Part shown: positions 45,805 to 54,311 of the stretch, one piece after another | How the letters are laid out: the number at the start of each line of letters is the position of its first letter | Position numbering within the stretch: the first letter of the stretch is position 1 | NCBI GenBank assembly: GCA_946885845.1 | Contig: CAMPHJ010000004.1 | Span: forward strand, 62,001 to 126,000 | Length of the DNA: 64,000 nucleotides | From: an uncultured Sphingobium sp. | GTDB lineage: Bacteria; Pseudomonadota; Alphaproteobacteria; Sphingomonadales; Sphingomonadaceae | Direction: 5' to 3' | Notes under the pieces: generated by a model | Told to the model about the DNA's origin: nothing | Databases searched by the model: none | What the model saw: the letters and a program-made list of their open reading frames with translations, nothing else | Translations under genes and position numbers: made by a program

Positions 45805-46533
45805 ATGACGATCGAGTGCGCATCCATGACAACAGAGCCGGAAACGTCTGGTTATCGCCGGGTGCTCGCGCATCTGCGCGATTTGCTGGTGAACGGCGGC
45901 GTCGAAACCGGCCAGCGCCTGCCCAGCGAACGGGAACTGGCGATCATCCTGGGGGTCAGCCGCCCTGCCGTCCGCGAAGCCGTGCGGGCAATGGAGATGA
46001 TTGGCGTGCTGGAAACGCGCCATGGCCGCGCCAGCACGGTGCGCATCCCGGACGCGGCCGTGCTGGGCGAATTTTTTTCCCTCGCATTGGCCCAGCAGCC
46101 CGCGATCATCGACGACATCGTCGAAGTACGGATCGCGCTGGAACGGCAGGCGCTGCGCCTGGCCTGCGCCCGCGCGACAGCCGACGATCACCGGCTGATC
46201 GAACAGGCGCTTGACGACATCGAAGCAACGATCGGCGACGTGTCCAGGGGCGGACATGCCGACCTGCATTTTCACACCCAGCTTGTGGCCGCCGCTCATT
46301 CGCCCGCCCTGTCCACAATCTATGGCACCATCACCCACTTGCTGGAACGGTCCCATGTCGAACGTCGGCAACGCATCGCGGGCAGCCCCATGGCGCGGGC
46401 GTTTCTGGTCGATCACCACCGCAAGGTTTACGACGCCGTTCGGACAGGCGACGTCCTGTTGGCCGATGACCTGATCCTCAGCCATTTCGCCATCGGGGCG
46501 GCTTGGAAAATCCAGGAACCCGGCGCCGCCTGA
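45805..46533 (+). CDS. GntR-family (FadR/FCD subgroup) transcriptional regulator
   Basis: A 242-residue regulator. The winged helix spans about residues 15-80 (GQRLPSERELAIILGVSRPA, REAVRAMEMIGVLETRHG). The FCD effector domain follows with the metal-binding pattern D-x3-H (DLHFH), a further His near LVAAAHS, and DHHRKVYDAVRTGD. FCD regulators usually bind small carboxylates. The start is ambiguous: the ATG at 45805 has AAGG seven bases upstream; GTG at 45799 and ATG at 45826 are alternatives. A perfect TNGTNNNACNA site, the consensus of this subgroup, is at 51537. Confidence 0.88.
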   Translation: MTIECASMTTEPETSGYRRVLAHLRDLLVNGGVETGQRLPSERELAIILGVSRPAVREAVRAMEMIGVLETRHGRASTVRIPDAAVLGEFFSLALAQQPAIIDDIVEVRIALERQALRLACARATADDHRLIEQALDDIEATIGDVSRGGHADLHFHTQLVAAAHSPALSTIYGTITHLLERSHVERRQRIAGSPMARAFLVDHHRKVYDAVRTGDVLLADDLILSHFAIGAAWKIQEPGAA

Positions 46534-46548
46534 CCGCGTGCGGCGGGA

Positions 46549-47835
46549 TCATCCGTCGATCAGGGTCACGCGAAAATCATTGACGTTGGTGCGCGTCGGC
46601 CCGGTAAATATCAGATCGCCCAATGCGTTGAAAAATCCAAAGCTGTTATTTTCCCGCAGCATCCCGCTTGCCGAAACACCTGCGGCGCGGGCGCGCGCCA
46701 GGGTCGTTGCATCGATGATCGCTCCGGCATGCCCGCCCGCGCCGTCGATCCCGTCCGTATCGCACGCCAGCGCAGATATGCCGGGCGCTGCGTCCAGCGA
46801 CATGGCCAGGCTCAACATATATTCACTGTTCCGCCCGCCGCTGCCCGACGGGTTGCCGACCAGAACCGTGGTTTCGCCGCCTGACAACAGCGCCCAGCGT
46901 CCGCCCTTGCGTTGATGATGCAATGCCAGCGCCGCGTGAACGATGCCCAGCTCCGTCGCATCCCCTTCCAGATCGTCGCCCAGATAGACGGGCCGATAGC
47001 CCGCCGCCGCAGCCACTTCACCCGCCGCCTCCAGCGCCATGCGGTTGCGCGCCACTATCCGCGTTTGTGTGCGCGCCAATTCGGGCGATCCCGGACGCGG
47101 CGTTGCATGCCGATCGTCGTTCAGCACCGCCATGACATTGTCCGGCACCGTGATGCGATAGCGCTCGATCACCCGGCGCGCGTCCGCCAACGTCGTTCGG
47201 TCAGCGACAGTCGGCCCCGACGCGATCAGCGCGGGGTCATCCCCCGGCACGTCGGAAAATGCCAAAGTGACCACCTGCGCGGGATAGGCCAGCGCCGCCA
47301 GCCGCCCGCCCTTGACCTGCGACAAATGGGTGCGCACGCAGTTGATCTGTGAAATCGTCGCCCCGCAGAACAACAGCTCGCGGGTCACGCGCCGCTTGTC
47401 GTCCAGCGACACCCCCTTGGCCGGAAGCGCGAGCAAGGCGGAGCCGCCACCCGAAATCAGCGCCAGCAACTGGTCCTTTTCCCCCAGGCCGCGCACAGCC
47501 TCCCGGATCGTCTGCGCCGCGCTCAACCCATGCTGGTCAGGCAGGGGATGTCCAGCCTCAATCAGCAGCACGTCGTCGGGAAAGCTGCCCGGCGGCAGGC
47601 CGTGGCCATAGGGGATCAATATGATCGCCTGCGTGTCCGGCGGCGAATGGCGCAGCGCGACCTGCGCCATGGCCGCGCCCGCCTTGCCCACGGCCAGGAC
47701 CAGCCGCTTGCCCTCTGGCGGCGGCGGCAGATAGGATGGCAGGCATCGCTCCGCCGACACGGCTGTCAGGGCGACGTCGAACATCTCCCGCGCCAGCGCG
47801 ATCCGTGCCTCATCATGCTCGTGCCGCCGCTCCAT
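46549..47835 (-). CDS. Second glycerate kinase type-2 (MOFRL) protein
   Basis: A 428-residue paralogue of the protein at 38923: LVLAVGKAGAAMAQVALRH near residue 50, LISGGGSALLALP near 130, SDVPGDDPALIASGPT near 205, and MOFRL text GGRNSEYMLSLA and ACDTDGIDGAGGHAGAI. It should also phosphorylate glycerate or a related hydroxy acid. It is well diverged from the first copy, so different specificity is possible. GAGGAG lies upstream of its ATG. It is the last gene of a leftward group (MFS, TIM barrel, FG-GAP protein), 112 bp behind the FG-GAP gene, so co-transcription is uncertain. Confidence 0.87.
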   Translation of the reverse strand: MERRHEHDEARIALAREMFDVALTAVSAERCLPSYLPPPPEGKRLVLAVGKAGAAMAQVALRHSPPDTQAIILIPYGHGLPPGSFPDDVLLIEAGHPLPDQHGLSAAQTIREAVRGLGEKDQLLALISGGGSALLALPAKGVSLDDKRRVTRELLFCGATISQINCVRTHLSQVKGGRLAALAYPAQVVTLAFSDVPGDDPALIASGPTVADRTTLADARRVIERYRITVPDNVMAVLNDDRHATPRPGSPELARTQTRIVARNRMALEAAGEVAAAAGYRPVYLGDDLEGDATELGIVHAALALHHQRKGGRWALLSGGETTVLVGNPSGSGGRNSEYMLSLAMSLDAAPGISALACDTDGIDGAGGHAGAIIDATTLARARAAGVSASGMLRENNSFGFFNALGDLIFTGPTRTNVNDFRVTLIDG

Positions 47836-47947
47836 GCCTGCTCCTCACCCCGCTTCACAACGCTGGGCTTACAAAGCAGCGGGGCACGCTGCAATTTCCG
47901 AGTTGCGGGGCACGCCCTATTCCACCCAGTGGAACGCGGACCCGACC

Positions 47948-49201
47948 CTATTGCTTCGCCCTGCCCAGCAACAGCCGCGCCTGCGTGCCCCAGCTGCCGA
48001 CGAACAGATCCTCCACGCCATCGCCATTCACGTCGCCCTTCGCCATGCTCCAGCTGCGCGCGACGGTCGTGCCGGGAATCGCCGAGGCGGTAACGTCCGT
48101 AAAGCGACCCTTGCCGTCATTGGCATAGGCGCGCAGCTGCAATGGCTTGAACCCCGGCACATCGATCGCGCCGACGATCAGGTCCATCGCGCCGTCATGG
48201 TTGAAGTCCATCACCATCCCGCCCCAGCTGGAAAAGCGGTTGGCGGGCAGGCGCATTTTGGTTTCGTCGCGGAACCTGCCCTTTCCCTTGTTGATCAGCA
48301 ACCGGGCCTGCGGGTCCTTGACCCATCCCTTGTTGTTGCTGGTCAGGTTCAGGAACAATATGTCCGGGCGCTTGTCGCCATTGGCGTCGAACACATGGAC
48401 TTCGCGCGTTTCCAGCGGCGTGAGCAGTTGCAGGCCCTTGGGAGAATCCCGGAACCGCCCCTTGCCGTCGTTCAACAACAGCCGATTGGGCGGACTTTCG
48501 TTGGCGACCACCATGTCCAGGTCGCCGTCGCCATCCACATCGGCCAGCGCGATGTCCTGCGTATCGTCCTCGACGGCGGGCAAATGAGTCGCGGTCGCAT
48601 CGATGAAGGTGCCGGGCTGCTTTGGATCATTCAACCACAGGAAATTCTGGGCCGAAGCGCGCGGCTTGCCGGGCCGGTCCTCGGCGGAATTGCCAATCAC
48701 TATGTCGGGCAATCCATCGCCATTCACGTCGCCGACCGCCAGGCCATTGCCCTCGCTCATCTTCGGCAGCCGGTCGGATGCTTGGGTGAACGCATCGCCC
48801 GGCCCGCCCATGAACAGCTCATGGGCGTGATCCTCCTCCGCAACGAAGATCAGGTCGGGATGACCGTCGCGATTGAAGTCGGCGGACAGCACATGTTCGG
48901 TATCATGCGCCTTCGTGCCCAGCGCCCCCTGCTTCCAGGTAAAGCGCCCCTGCCCATCGTTGATATAGATTCGGTTCGGACCCATTTCGACGGCAATCGC
49001 CGCGTCCAGATCACCGTCGCCATCCACATCCACCAATGCCACGTCCAGCGCGTGGAGATATTTGGAAACGGGCATATGGGTGTCGGTCACGTCATCGAAA
49101 AACGGCGCGGGCGCAGCGTCATTCTGCGCTCCGACAGGCATGGCAATGGTCGCCAGCAACGATGCGACGATAGCCTTGCTCAGGAAATGGGCGCGGATCA
49201 T
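47948..49201 (-). CDS. Exported seven-repeat FG-GAP/VCBS beta-propeller protein
   Basis: A 417-residue protein with a signal peptide ending near MPVGAQ. The mature part contains seven repeats built on D-x-D-x-D-G calcium loops: DVDGDGDLDAAIAVE, DFNRDGHPDLIFVAE, DVNGDGLPDIVIGN, DVDGDGDLDMVVAN, DANGDKRPDILFLN, DFNHDGAMDLIVGA and DVNGDGVEDLFVGS, most followed by INDGQGRF-like strands. This predicts a seven-bladed calcium-binding propeller. Family members bind or hydrolyse ligands outside the cytoplasm; rhamnogalacturonan lyase and ASPIC/UnbV relatives are examples of similar folds. Its ATG overlaps the stop of the TIM-barrel gene by four bases. Confidence 0.85.
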   Translation of the reverse strand: MIRAHFLSKAIVASLLATIAMPVGAQNDAAPAPFFDDVTDTHMPVSKYLHALDVALVDVDGDGDLDAAIAVEMGPNRIYINDGQGRFTWKQGALGTKAHDTEHVLSADFNRDGHPDLIFVAEEDHAHELFMGGPGDAFTQASDRLPKMSEGNGLAVGDVNGDGLPDIVIGNSAEDRPGKPRASAQNFLWLNDPKQPGTFIDATATHLPAVEDDTQDIALADVDGDGDLDMVVANESPPNRLLLNDGKGRFRDSPKGLQLLTPLETREVHVFDANGDKRPDILFLNLTSNNKGWVKDPQARLLINKGKGRFRDETKMRLPANRFSSWGGMVMDFNHDGAMDLIVGAIDVPGFKPLQLRAYANDGKGRFTDVTASAIPGTTVARSWSMAKGDVNGDGVEDLFVGSWGTQARLLLGRAKQ

Positions 49202-50151
49202 CCTGCGGCCTCCACAGTGCGAAGATAGGACAGGCTTTTGTTCAGCGAATCGATGCGCGCACCGGGAAATGGCGGCTCCTGTTCCACGAAGAAATTGCGC
49301 ACGCCGGCGACCCGTGCCGCCTTCAGGATGGCGGGCCAGTCCATCGTGCCCGATCCCACCTCCGTCGGCTTTTGCTGCAGATGATAATTGACCACCGTGT
49401 CCGCCCTGATGTCCTTCACGTGCATCTGGTTGAACCGGCCGCGATAACGCTGCAACCAGACAACCGGGTCCTGCCCGCCCGCCGCCAACCACCCGGCATC
49501 CATTTCGAAATCGACAATGTCGGGGTCAGTCCGTTCCAGCATGATCTGCAGGCCGGTCTTGTCGCCAATCGGCGCCAGCTCACCATTATGATTGTGATAG
49601 CCGATCATGATGCCCTGTTTCTTCAGAACAGCGCCGGTCTGGTTCAGGAAATCCGCCATTCGTTCATAACGTTCGGCAGGCAATGGCGGGCTGTCGGCAC
49701 GCATCAGCGACATGAACGACACCGGCGGCCCCCACACGGGGTCCTTGGGAAACTGGAACAGCGGCAACACGGCGTTGCGTGCGCCCAGCACCTTCAGGTC
49801 ATCCGCCAGCTTGCCCAGATCCTCGAAGGTCAGACCGGATGCGCCCGGCACGGCGGACGATGCGGCGACATGAGCGCTGCGGCATTTCAGGCCCGCCTTG
49901 TCCAATGCGGCACGGAAATCCGCCGGAGAACGACGGTGCAGCGACGCAATCTCGACAGACCGCACGCCTGCCGCCGCGATCTTGGCCAGCGTGCCGTCAA
50001 AGTCGCGGTGAAGATCGGGGTCGAACATATATAGCTGCACCCCCGCACCATCCTTCCCCAGCAAAGATGTCGATTTGCGCCGCGCCAGGGCGGGCACGCT
50101 GGCCGCCAGCATCAGCAGCGCGGAAGATTTGATCAGGTCGCGACGATTCAT
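49198..50151 (-). CDS. Exported sugar phosphate isomerase/epimerase-type TIM barrel
   Basis: A 317-residue AP_endonuc_2-fold protein with a twin-arginine-type signal (MNRRDLIKSSALLMLAASVPALA). Metal and substrate residues are visible in VRSVEIASLH, YHNHNGEL near residue 180, DFEMDAGWL near 215, QMHVKDI near 245 and FFVEQEPP near 290. Exported members cannot act on cytoplasmic sugar phosphates; related proteins act on keto-sugars or keto-glycosides. It is translationally coupled with the FG-GAP protein and 26 bp behind the GPH transporter, so all three probably serve one substrate. Confidence 0.85.
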   Translation of the reverse strand: MNRRDLIKSSALLMLAASVPALARRKSTSLLGKDGAGVQLYMFDPDLHRDFDGTLAKIAAAGVRSVEIASLHRRSPADFRAALDKAGLKCRSAHVAASSAVPGASGLTFEDLGKLADDLKVLGARNAVLPLFQFPKDPVWGPPVSFMSLMRADSPPLPAERYERMADFLNQTGAVLKKQGIMIGYHNHNGELAPIGDKTGLQIMLERTDPDIVDFEMDAGWLAAGGQDPVVWLQRYRGRFNQMHVKDIRADTVVNYHLQQKPTEVGSGTMDWPAILKAARVAGVRNFFVEQEPPFPGARIDSLNKSLSYLRTVEAAG

Positions 50152-50177
50152 CGGTTATGCTTTCACTGTCAGGAAAA

Positions 50178-51506
50178 TCAGACGAAGGCGGCCTTGCGGC
50201 TCGCCTCACGCATGGACGCTTCGGGATAACGCATCATGCACAGAACCACGCCCAGGGAAAAGAAGGCGGGCACTATGCCGATCAGCGTGCGCAGCGGCAC
50301 GGCGTTGCGCGGGTCGCCCGCATGAGCGGGATCAAAGCCCAGCCAGCCGAGCAGCAGGAAGGCAAGGCCAACCGCCAACCCAAGCGCCAGCTTCATCGAC
50401 CCGTTGAGCGTGGCATATAGCAGCCCGGTGCGATCGACGCCAAATCGCGCGCGCGTTGCATCGGCGACGTCCGCCATCAACGCACGCGGCAGGAACCAGG
50501 CAATCGGTATGCACAGCCCCAACGCGGCGGCATTAAGAGCGGTCAGCCAGAACGTACCCACAGGCTGGGCGGCCATGCCCAGTTGCAACGCCGCCTGCAA
50601 TAATGCCCCCACCTGCAAAGCACGCGCCTTGCCGATCCGCCCGGCCAGCTTGGCAAACAATGGCGTGCCCACGAAAGCGGCAGCATAGGCGATAAGGATC
50701 AGCGTGCTGGCCATGGCGCGGTCAAACCCCAGCTGCCCCATATAGAAAAACAGCGCCACCGCATTGGCCACCCCGGTGGACAGGGCGATCAGCAGGTCGG
50801 CCACCACCAAACTGACGACCGCCCGCTGGGAAAACAGCGCGACATAATCTCTGACCGCCAGCGCGGCCTGCGCCCCTTGGGAGGGCCGCTTTTCAGGCGT
50901 CGTCCGCAACGCCAGCAGGATCGCGCCGGGGATCAGCAGCACCATCACCCAACCGGCGGCATGCATGCCCGCCGCCGGGTCGCCCGGATAGGCGCTGGCC
51001 ACCAGCGGCAGGATGGCCAGGATCGAAAATTGCCCTGCCGTCGCGAAAACCTGCCACCAGGCAAAGATGCGGGTCCGCTCCGTCACGCTGGTCGACAGCG
51101 TCGCGGTCCAGGCCAGATGCGACAGCACGATCATGGAAAAACCCAGGAAGGCGATGAACAACCATATCCACAAATAGGCCATGCCAACGCCACGCTCCGC
51201 CTGGAACAGGGCATAGGTGGACAGCATCAATATGGGCGCGCTCGCCGCCAGCCAGGGACGGTAGCGGCCCCATCGGGTGCGGGTCGCGTCCATCATCCCG
51301 CCCAGCAGCGGGTCGATCATCAGGTCCAGAACGCGCACCGTCATGAACGCGGTTCCGACCGCCGCCACCGGCAGGGCCAGGGCGTTGGCGTAAAATTCGG
51401 GCAGGAATACCGTGACCAGCGTGGCGTAGGCCTGGATCGCCAGAGCCGTCACGCAAAAGGACGCCAGCCTCCCACGTCCCAGCGGCTCTTCCCTGCCGTT
51501 CGCCAT
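50178..51506 (-). CDS. GPH-family (MelB-like) sugar:cation symporter, MFS
   Basis: A 442-residue inner-membrane protein with about 12 hydrophobic segments. GPH signatures are VLDLMIDPLLGGMMDATRTRWGRYRPWL in the first loop (conserved cation-site Asp and the D-x-T-R-x-R-W-G-R-Y-R-P-W pattern) and WFLPRALMADVADATRARFG in the middle. Relatives import melibiose, xylosides, uronides or pentosides with H+ or Na+. It is the first gene of the leftward group, 93 bp from the RpiB-like gene, with a GntR-type operator in between. The substrate is probably a sugar released by the exported enzymes nearby. Confidence 0.88.
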   Translation of the reverse strand: MANGREEPLGRGRLASFCVTALAIQAYATLVTVFLPEFYANALALPVAAVGTAFMTVRVLDLMIDPLLGGMMDATRTRWGRYRPWLAASAPILMLSTYALFQAERGVGMAYLWIWLFIAFLGFSMIVLSHLAWTATLSTSVTERTRIFAWWQVFATAGQFSILAILPLVASAYPGDPAAGMHAAGWVMVLLIPGAILLALRTTPEKRPSQGAQAALAVRDYVALFSQRAVVSLVVADLLIALSTGVANAVALFFYMGQLGFDRAMASTLILIAYAAAFVGTPLFAKLAGRIGKARALQVGALLQAALQLGMAAQPVGTFWLTALNAAALGLCIPIAWFLPRALMADVADATRARFGVDRTGLLYATLNGSMKLALGLAVGLAFLLLGWLGFDPAHAGDPRNAVPLRTLIGIVPAFFSLGVVLCMMRYPEASMREASRKAAFV

Positions 51507-51536
51507 TCTGCCGTCCCCCTTGATTGGATTCTCAAC

Positions 51537-51547
51537 TGGTCATACCA
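51537..51547. promoter_or_regulatory. GntR/FadR-type operator in the symporter/rpiB divergent promoter
   Basis: TGGTCATACCA fits the TNGTNNNACNA consensus of FadR-subgroup GntR regulators exactly and is a perfect dyad around CAT. A regulator of that subgroup is encoded at 45805. Confidence 0.65.
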
Positions 51548-51599
51548 CAGCTTTATCAAATCGCCAGTGGGAAGGTCCGATTCTGTCGGCGACCGCCCG

Positions 51600-52127
51600 A
51601 TGGGGCAATCGGACGGACTTGGGGGACCAGTGGGAACAACAGAAACATTGCCGGGGAACGAACAGGATATCCCCTTTCGCGAAGTGATCGGTTTCGCGAA
51701 CGATCATGCGGGCTTTCCCATGCGGCCGCCGGTGCTCGACCTGCTCAGCCGCCATAGCGGACGCATCATCGATGTGGGCGCTCGGTCGGAAGAGCCGGTG
51801 GATTTCCCCGACGTCACCCGGCAGGCGGTCCAGACCATCCTGGATGGACAGACCGATCGCGTCATCCTGTTGTGCGGGACCGGCGCGGGCGCATGCATCG
51901 CCGCCAACAAGGTGCGGGGCATCCGCGCCGCCGTCGCCCATGACACCTATGTCGCGCGACAGGCGGTTGTGCATGACGATGTGAACGTGCTCTGCATCGG
52001 CGCATGGATTACCGGACCGCAAATCGCCCTCGACATCATACGGCATTTTCTGGCGGCGCGTTTCAGCGATGAAGAACATTTCCGCCGCCGCGTCGCCAAA
52101 CTCGCATTGCTGGAGCAAGGCCAGTGA
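51600..52127 (+). CDS. rpiB: RpiB/LacAB-family sugar-phosphate isomerase
   Basis: A 175-residue protein that would interconvert ribose-5-phosphate and ribulose-5-phosphate, or a related aldose/ketose phosphate. Family marks are IGFANDHAGFPM near residue 27, VDFPDVTRQA near 65, the active-site CGTGAGACIAANKVRGIRAA near 85 (with RpiB-type Cys) and HDDVNVLCIGAW near 125 (HND is usual). The ATG at 51600 gives about 20 extra residues; the GTG at 51630 is a possible start. Its stop overlaps the ribokinase start (GTGA), so the two enzymes are coupled. Confidence 0.85.
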   Translation: MGQSDGLGGPVGTTETLPGNEQDIPFREVIGFANDHAGFPMRPPVLDLLSRHSGRIIDVGARSEEPVDFPDVTRQAVQTILDGQTDRVILLCGTGAGACIAANKVRGIRAAVAHDTYVARQAVVHDDVNVLCIGAWITGPQIALDIIRHFLAARFSDEEHFRRRVAKLALLEQGQ

Positions 52128-53083
52128 CGAATGGGCCAGCGACCGCAGAGGCTGAAGGCAAGGTCATTGTGCTGGGCAGCATCAATGTCGACCTGCTCGT
52201 CAGCGCGCCGCGCCTGCCCCGTGCGGGCGAAACCGTTTCAGGGACCAGCCTGACCCGCCAGCTGGGTGGAAAGGGCGCGAACCAGGCGGTGGGCGCAGCA
52301 CGCGCGGGGGCGCAGTGCGCCTTGCTGGCGGCGGTCGGGGCCGACGACGATGGTGCGAACATGGTCGCAATGCTGGCCAACCAGGGTGTGGACTGCGGTC
52401 AGGTGCACGTCACGGCTTCCGCTACGGGGTGCGCCTTGGTCGCGACATCACCCCACGACAATCAGATCATCCACATCGCCGGGGCCAACGCCGATCTCAA
52501 CGAAGCATTTGTGGCGGGGGTGCAAATCGGTCCGGGTGACATCTGCCTTGCCCAGATGGAAACGCCCGTCGCCGCCACTACCGCATTGTTCCAACGGGCG
52601 CGCAAGGCCGGGGCACGCACCATCCTCAACGTCGCCCCCGCGTCGGACGAGGCTCGGCAACTTTTCCCGCTCTGCGACCTGATCGTGATGAACGAAAGCG
52701 AACTGGCGTTGCTCACCGGCGCGGGGGAGCAGGCCGCATCGCACGACGCAACCCTGCTCGACAGCAGGGACCGCCTTCGTCTGACAGACAGCCAGGCCTT
52801 ACTGGTCACATTGGGCGCGGACGGACTGGTCATCGCGCAGGCTGGCCGCGTCCAGCGCATTGCCGGACTGCCCGCGACCGTTGTCGACACCACCGGCGCG
52901 GGGGACTGTTTTTGCGGCTACCTCGCCGCTGGGCTTGCTCGTGGGGACGATATCGAAAGCGCCGCGCGGGAAGCCAATGTGGCGGCATCGATCGCCGTGC
53001 AGTCGCTTGGCGCCGCTGCTTCCATCCCCTCCCGCGCCGCCGTCCTGCAAAGCCTGGACGCGACGTTCGCCACCATCATCTGA
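52124..53083 (+). CDS. rbsK: Ribokinase (PfkB family)
   Basis: A 319-residue PfkB carbohydrate kinase that would phosphorylate D-ribose or a similar pentose. It has the first signature LGSINVDLLVSAPRLPRAGE, then LGGKGANQAVGAARAG, and the second signature VVDTTGAGDCFCGYLAAGLA with catalytic Asp. GTG at 52124 is the start: it overlaps the rpiB stop and the frame is otherwise without an ATG at the right place. With RpiB it forms a route from pentose to the pentose phosphate pathway. Deoxyribose or another sugar cannot be excluded. Confidence 0.9.
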   Translation: MTNGPATAEAEGKVIVLGSINVDLLVSAPRLPRAGETVSGTSLTRQLGGKGANQAVGAARAGAQCALLAAVGADDDGANMVAMLANQGVDCGQVHVTASATGCALVATSPHDNQIIHIAGANADLNEAFVAGVQIGPGDICLAQMETPVAATTALFQRARKAGARTILNVAPASDEARQLFPLCDLIVMNESELALLTGAGEQAASHDATLLDSRDRLRLTDSQALLVTLGADGLVIAQAGRVQRIAGLPATVVDTTGAGDCFCGYLAAGLARGDDIESAAREANVAASIAVQSLGAAASIPSRAAVLQSLDATFATII

Positions 53084-53111
53084 GAATAATCGAAAAAGGA
53101 GCCTGAAAGTG

Positions 53112-54284
53112 ATGAACAGACAAACCGGCAGGAAGCGCGGCCCGCGCGCGCGCCTTTTGCACGCCGCAATGCTGCTCGGCGCGCTGCCCCTGATGGCGGC
53201 TCCGGTCATGGCCACCCCCGCTTCGTCCGGCAAAGCCGACCGGATCGATTATCTGACCGCACCCTTCCATCAGGAACGGATTCTCGACTGGGGCAACCGG
53301 CCCAACTGGTCGCCCGACGGTCGCCGCATCGCCTTCACCAAGGACGATCTGGTCGACAGTCCGGCCTATGAAATCGATGTGCGAACGAAGAAAGTTCGCT
53401 GTCTCACTTGCGCCTTCGGCAAGACCCAGTTCGTGACCCGCATCTTTCATCTGCCCGACAACAGCTATCTGATCGAAGCCGCACCGGGCATGGCGGGCGG
53501 CAGCGGGGGGGCAAGCGACGCCGGGCGCACCCAGCTATTCTGGATGTCGAAATCGCTCGCTCGCCCTGTCTCGCTCGACAGCGGCGCAATGGGCGACATC
53601 GCCATCGCGCGCGCCGCCAATGCCGACGGATCGGTCGACATCGCCTGGTCGCGACCCACCGCGACGGGGCTGCAACTCACCATGGCAAAGCTCGTCCACG
53701 ACGGTCGCACCGCGCGGCTCACCGATCAGCAGTCCCTGTATGACTACCGCCCCGGCCAACCCGGCCCGGCCAGCTTTCCCGAAGCCTATGACTTCATCGA
53801 CGATGGCAAGTCAGTGATGTTCTGGACCACCGAATTCGCCACCCTCGACAGTGAAATGTACAAGGTCGATATCGCGACCAAGGCAGTCAGCAAGGTCTAT
53901 GCCACGCCATCGCACAACGAAACCCACGTCTTCCCGGACGAACGCTATGGGCTGGAGGAAGCCAACATCCTCTCCGACCCGGCCGGACCCTATCGCGGCA
54001 TCAGCGGCCATCCCAAAGCGGGTGTCCAACAATTGCTGCAAATGAAGGGTGAAAGCCGCGCCGCGGAAATCGCCGCCGCCAATTCAGGCAAGGGCTTCGA
54101 CATTTTCGTCATCACCATGGACGGCAAGTCTCGCCGCGCGCTGACCCATGTCAGCCCCTCTGGCGCGCAGGCCCATCAATCGACCGTCGCGCCGGACGGC
54201 CGCCGGATCGCCTTCGCCGTCAAGGACCCGGATGGCAAGACGGGCCATCCGGTCGGCCTCTATATCGGCAAGTTCGGCAAATAA
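53112..54284 (+). CDS. Exported TolB/PD40-type beta-propeller protein (second copy)
   Basis: A 390-residue protein with a signal peptide (about 35 residues, ending near MAAPVMA). PD40-like repeats include DWGNRPNWSPDGRRIAFTKD, YDFIDDGKSVMFWTTEFA and the last blade QSTVAPDGRRIAFAVKDPDG. It is related in style and probably in fold to the protein at 44602 but is not a close copy. The ATG at 53112 has AAGGAG ten bases upstream; the GTG just before it (53109) could also be used. It is 28 bp behind rbsK on the same strand, so it is likely in the rpiB-rbsK operon. Confidence 0.78.
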   Translation: MNRQTGRKRGPRARLLHAAMLLGALPLMAAPVMATPASSGKADRIDYLTAPFHQERILDWGNRPNWSPDGRRIAFTKDDLVDSPAYEIDVRTKKVRCLTCAFGKTQFVTRIFHLPDNSYLIEAAPGMAGGSGGASDAGRTQLFWMSKSLARPVSLDSGAMGDIAIARAANADGSVDIAWSRPTATGLQLTMAKLVHDGRTARLTDQQSLYDYRPGQPGPASFPEAYDFIDDGKSVMFWTTEFATLDSEMYKVDIATKAVSKVYATPSHNETHVFPDERYGLEEANILSDPAGPYRGISGHPKAGVQQLLQMKGESRAAEIAAANSGKGFDIFVITMDGKSRRALTHVSPSGAQAHQSTVAPDGRRIAFAVKDPDGKTGHPVGLYIGKFGK

Positions 54285-54311
54285 CGATCGCGGCGACCGG
54301 GGACAGTCCGC

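Noticed and set aside
50877..51599. Long upstream extension of the rpiB frame
   Set aside because: The extension overlaps the symporter gene antisense; RpiB similarity begins only after about 51660.
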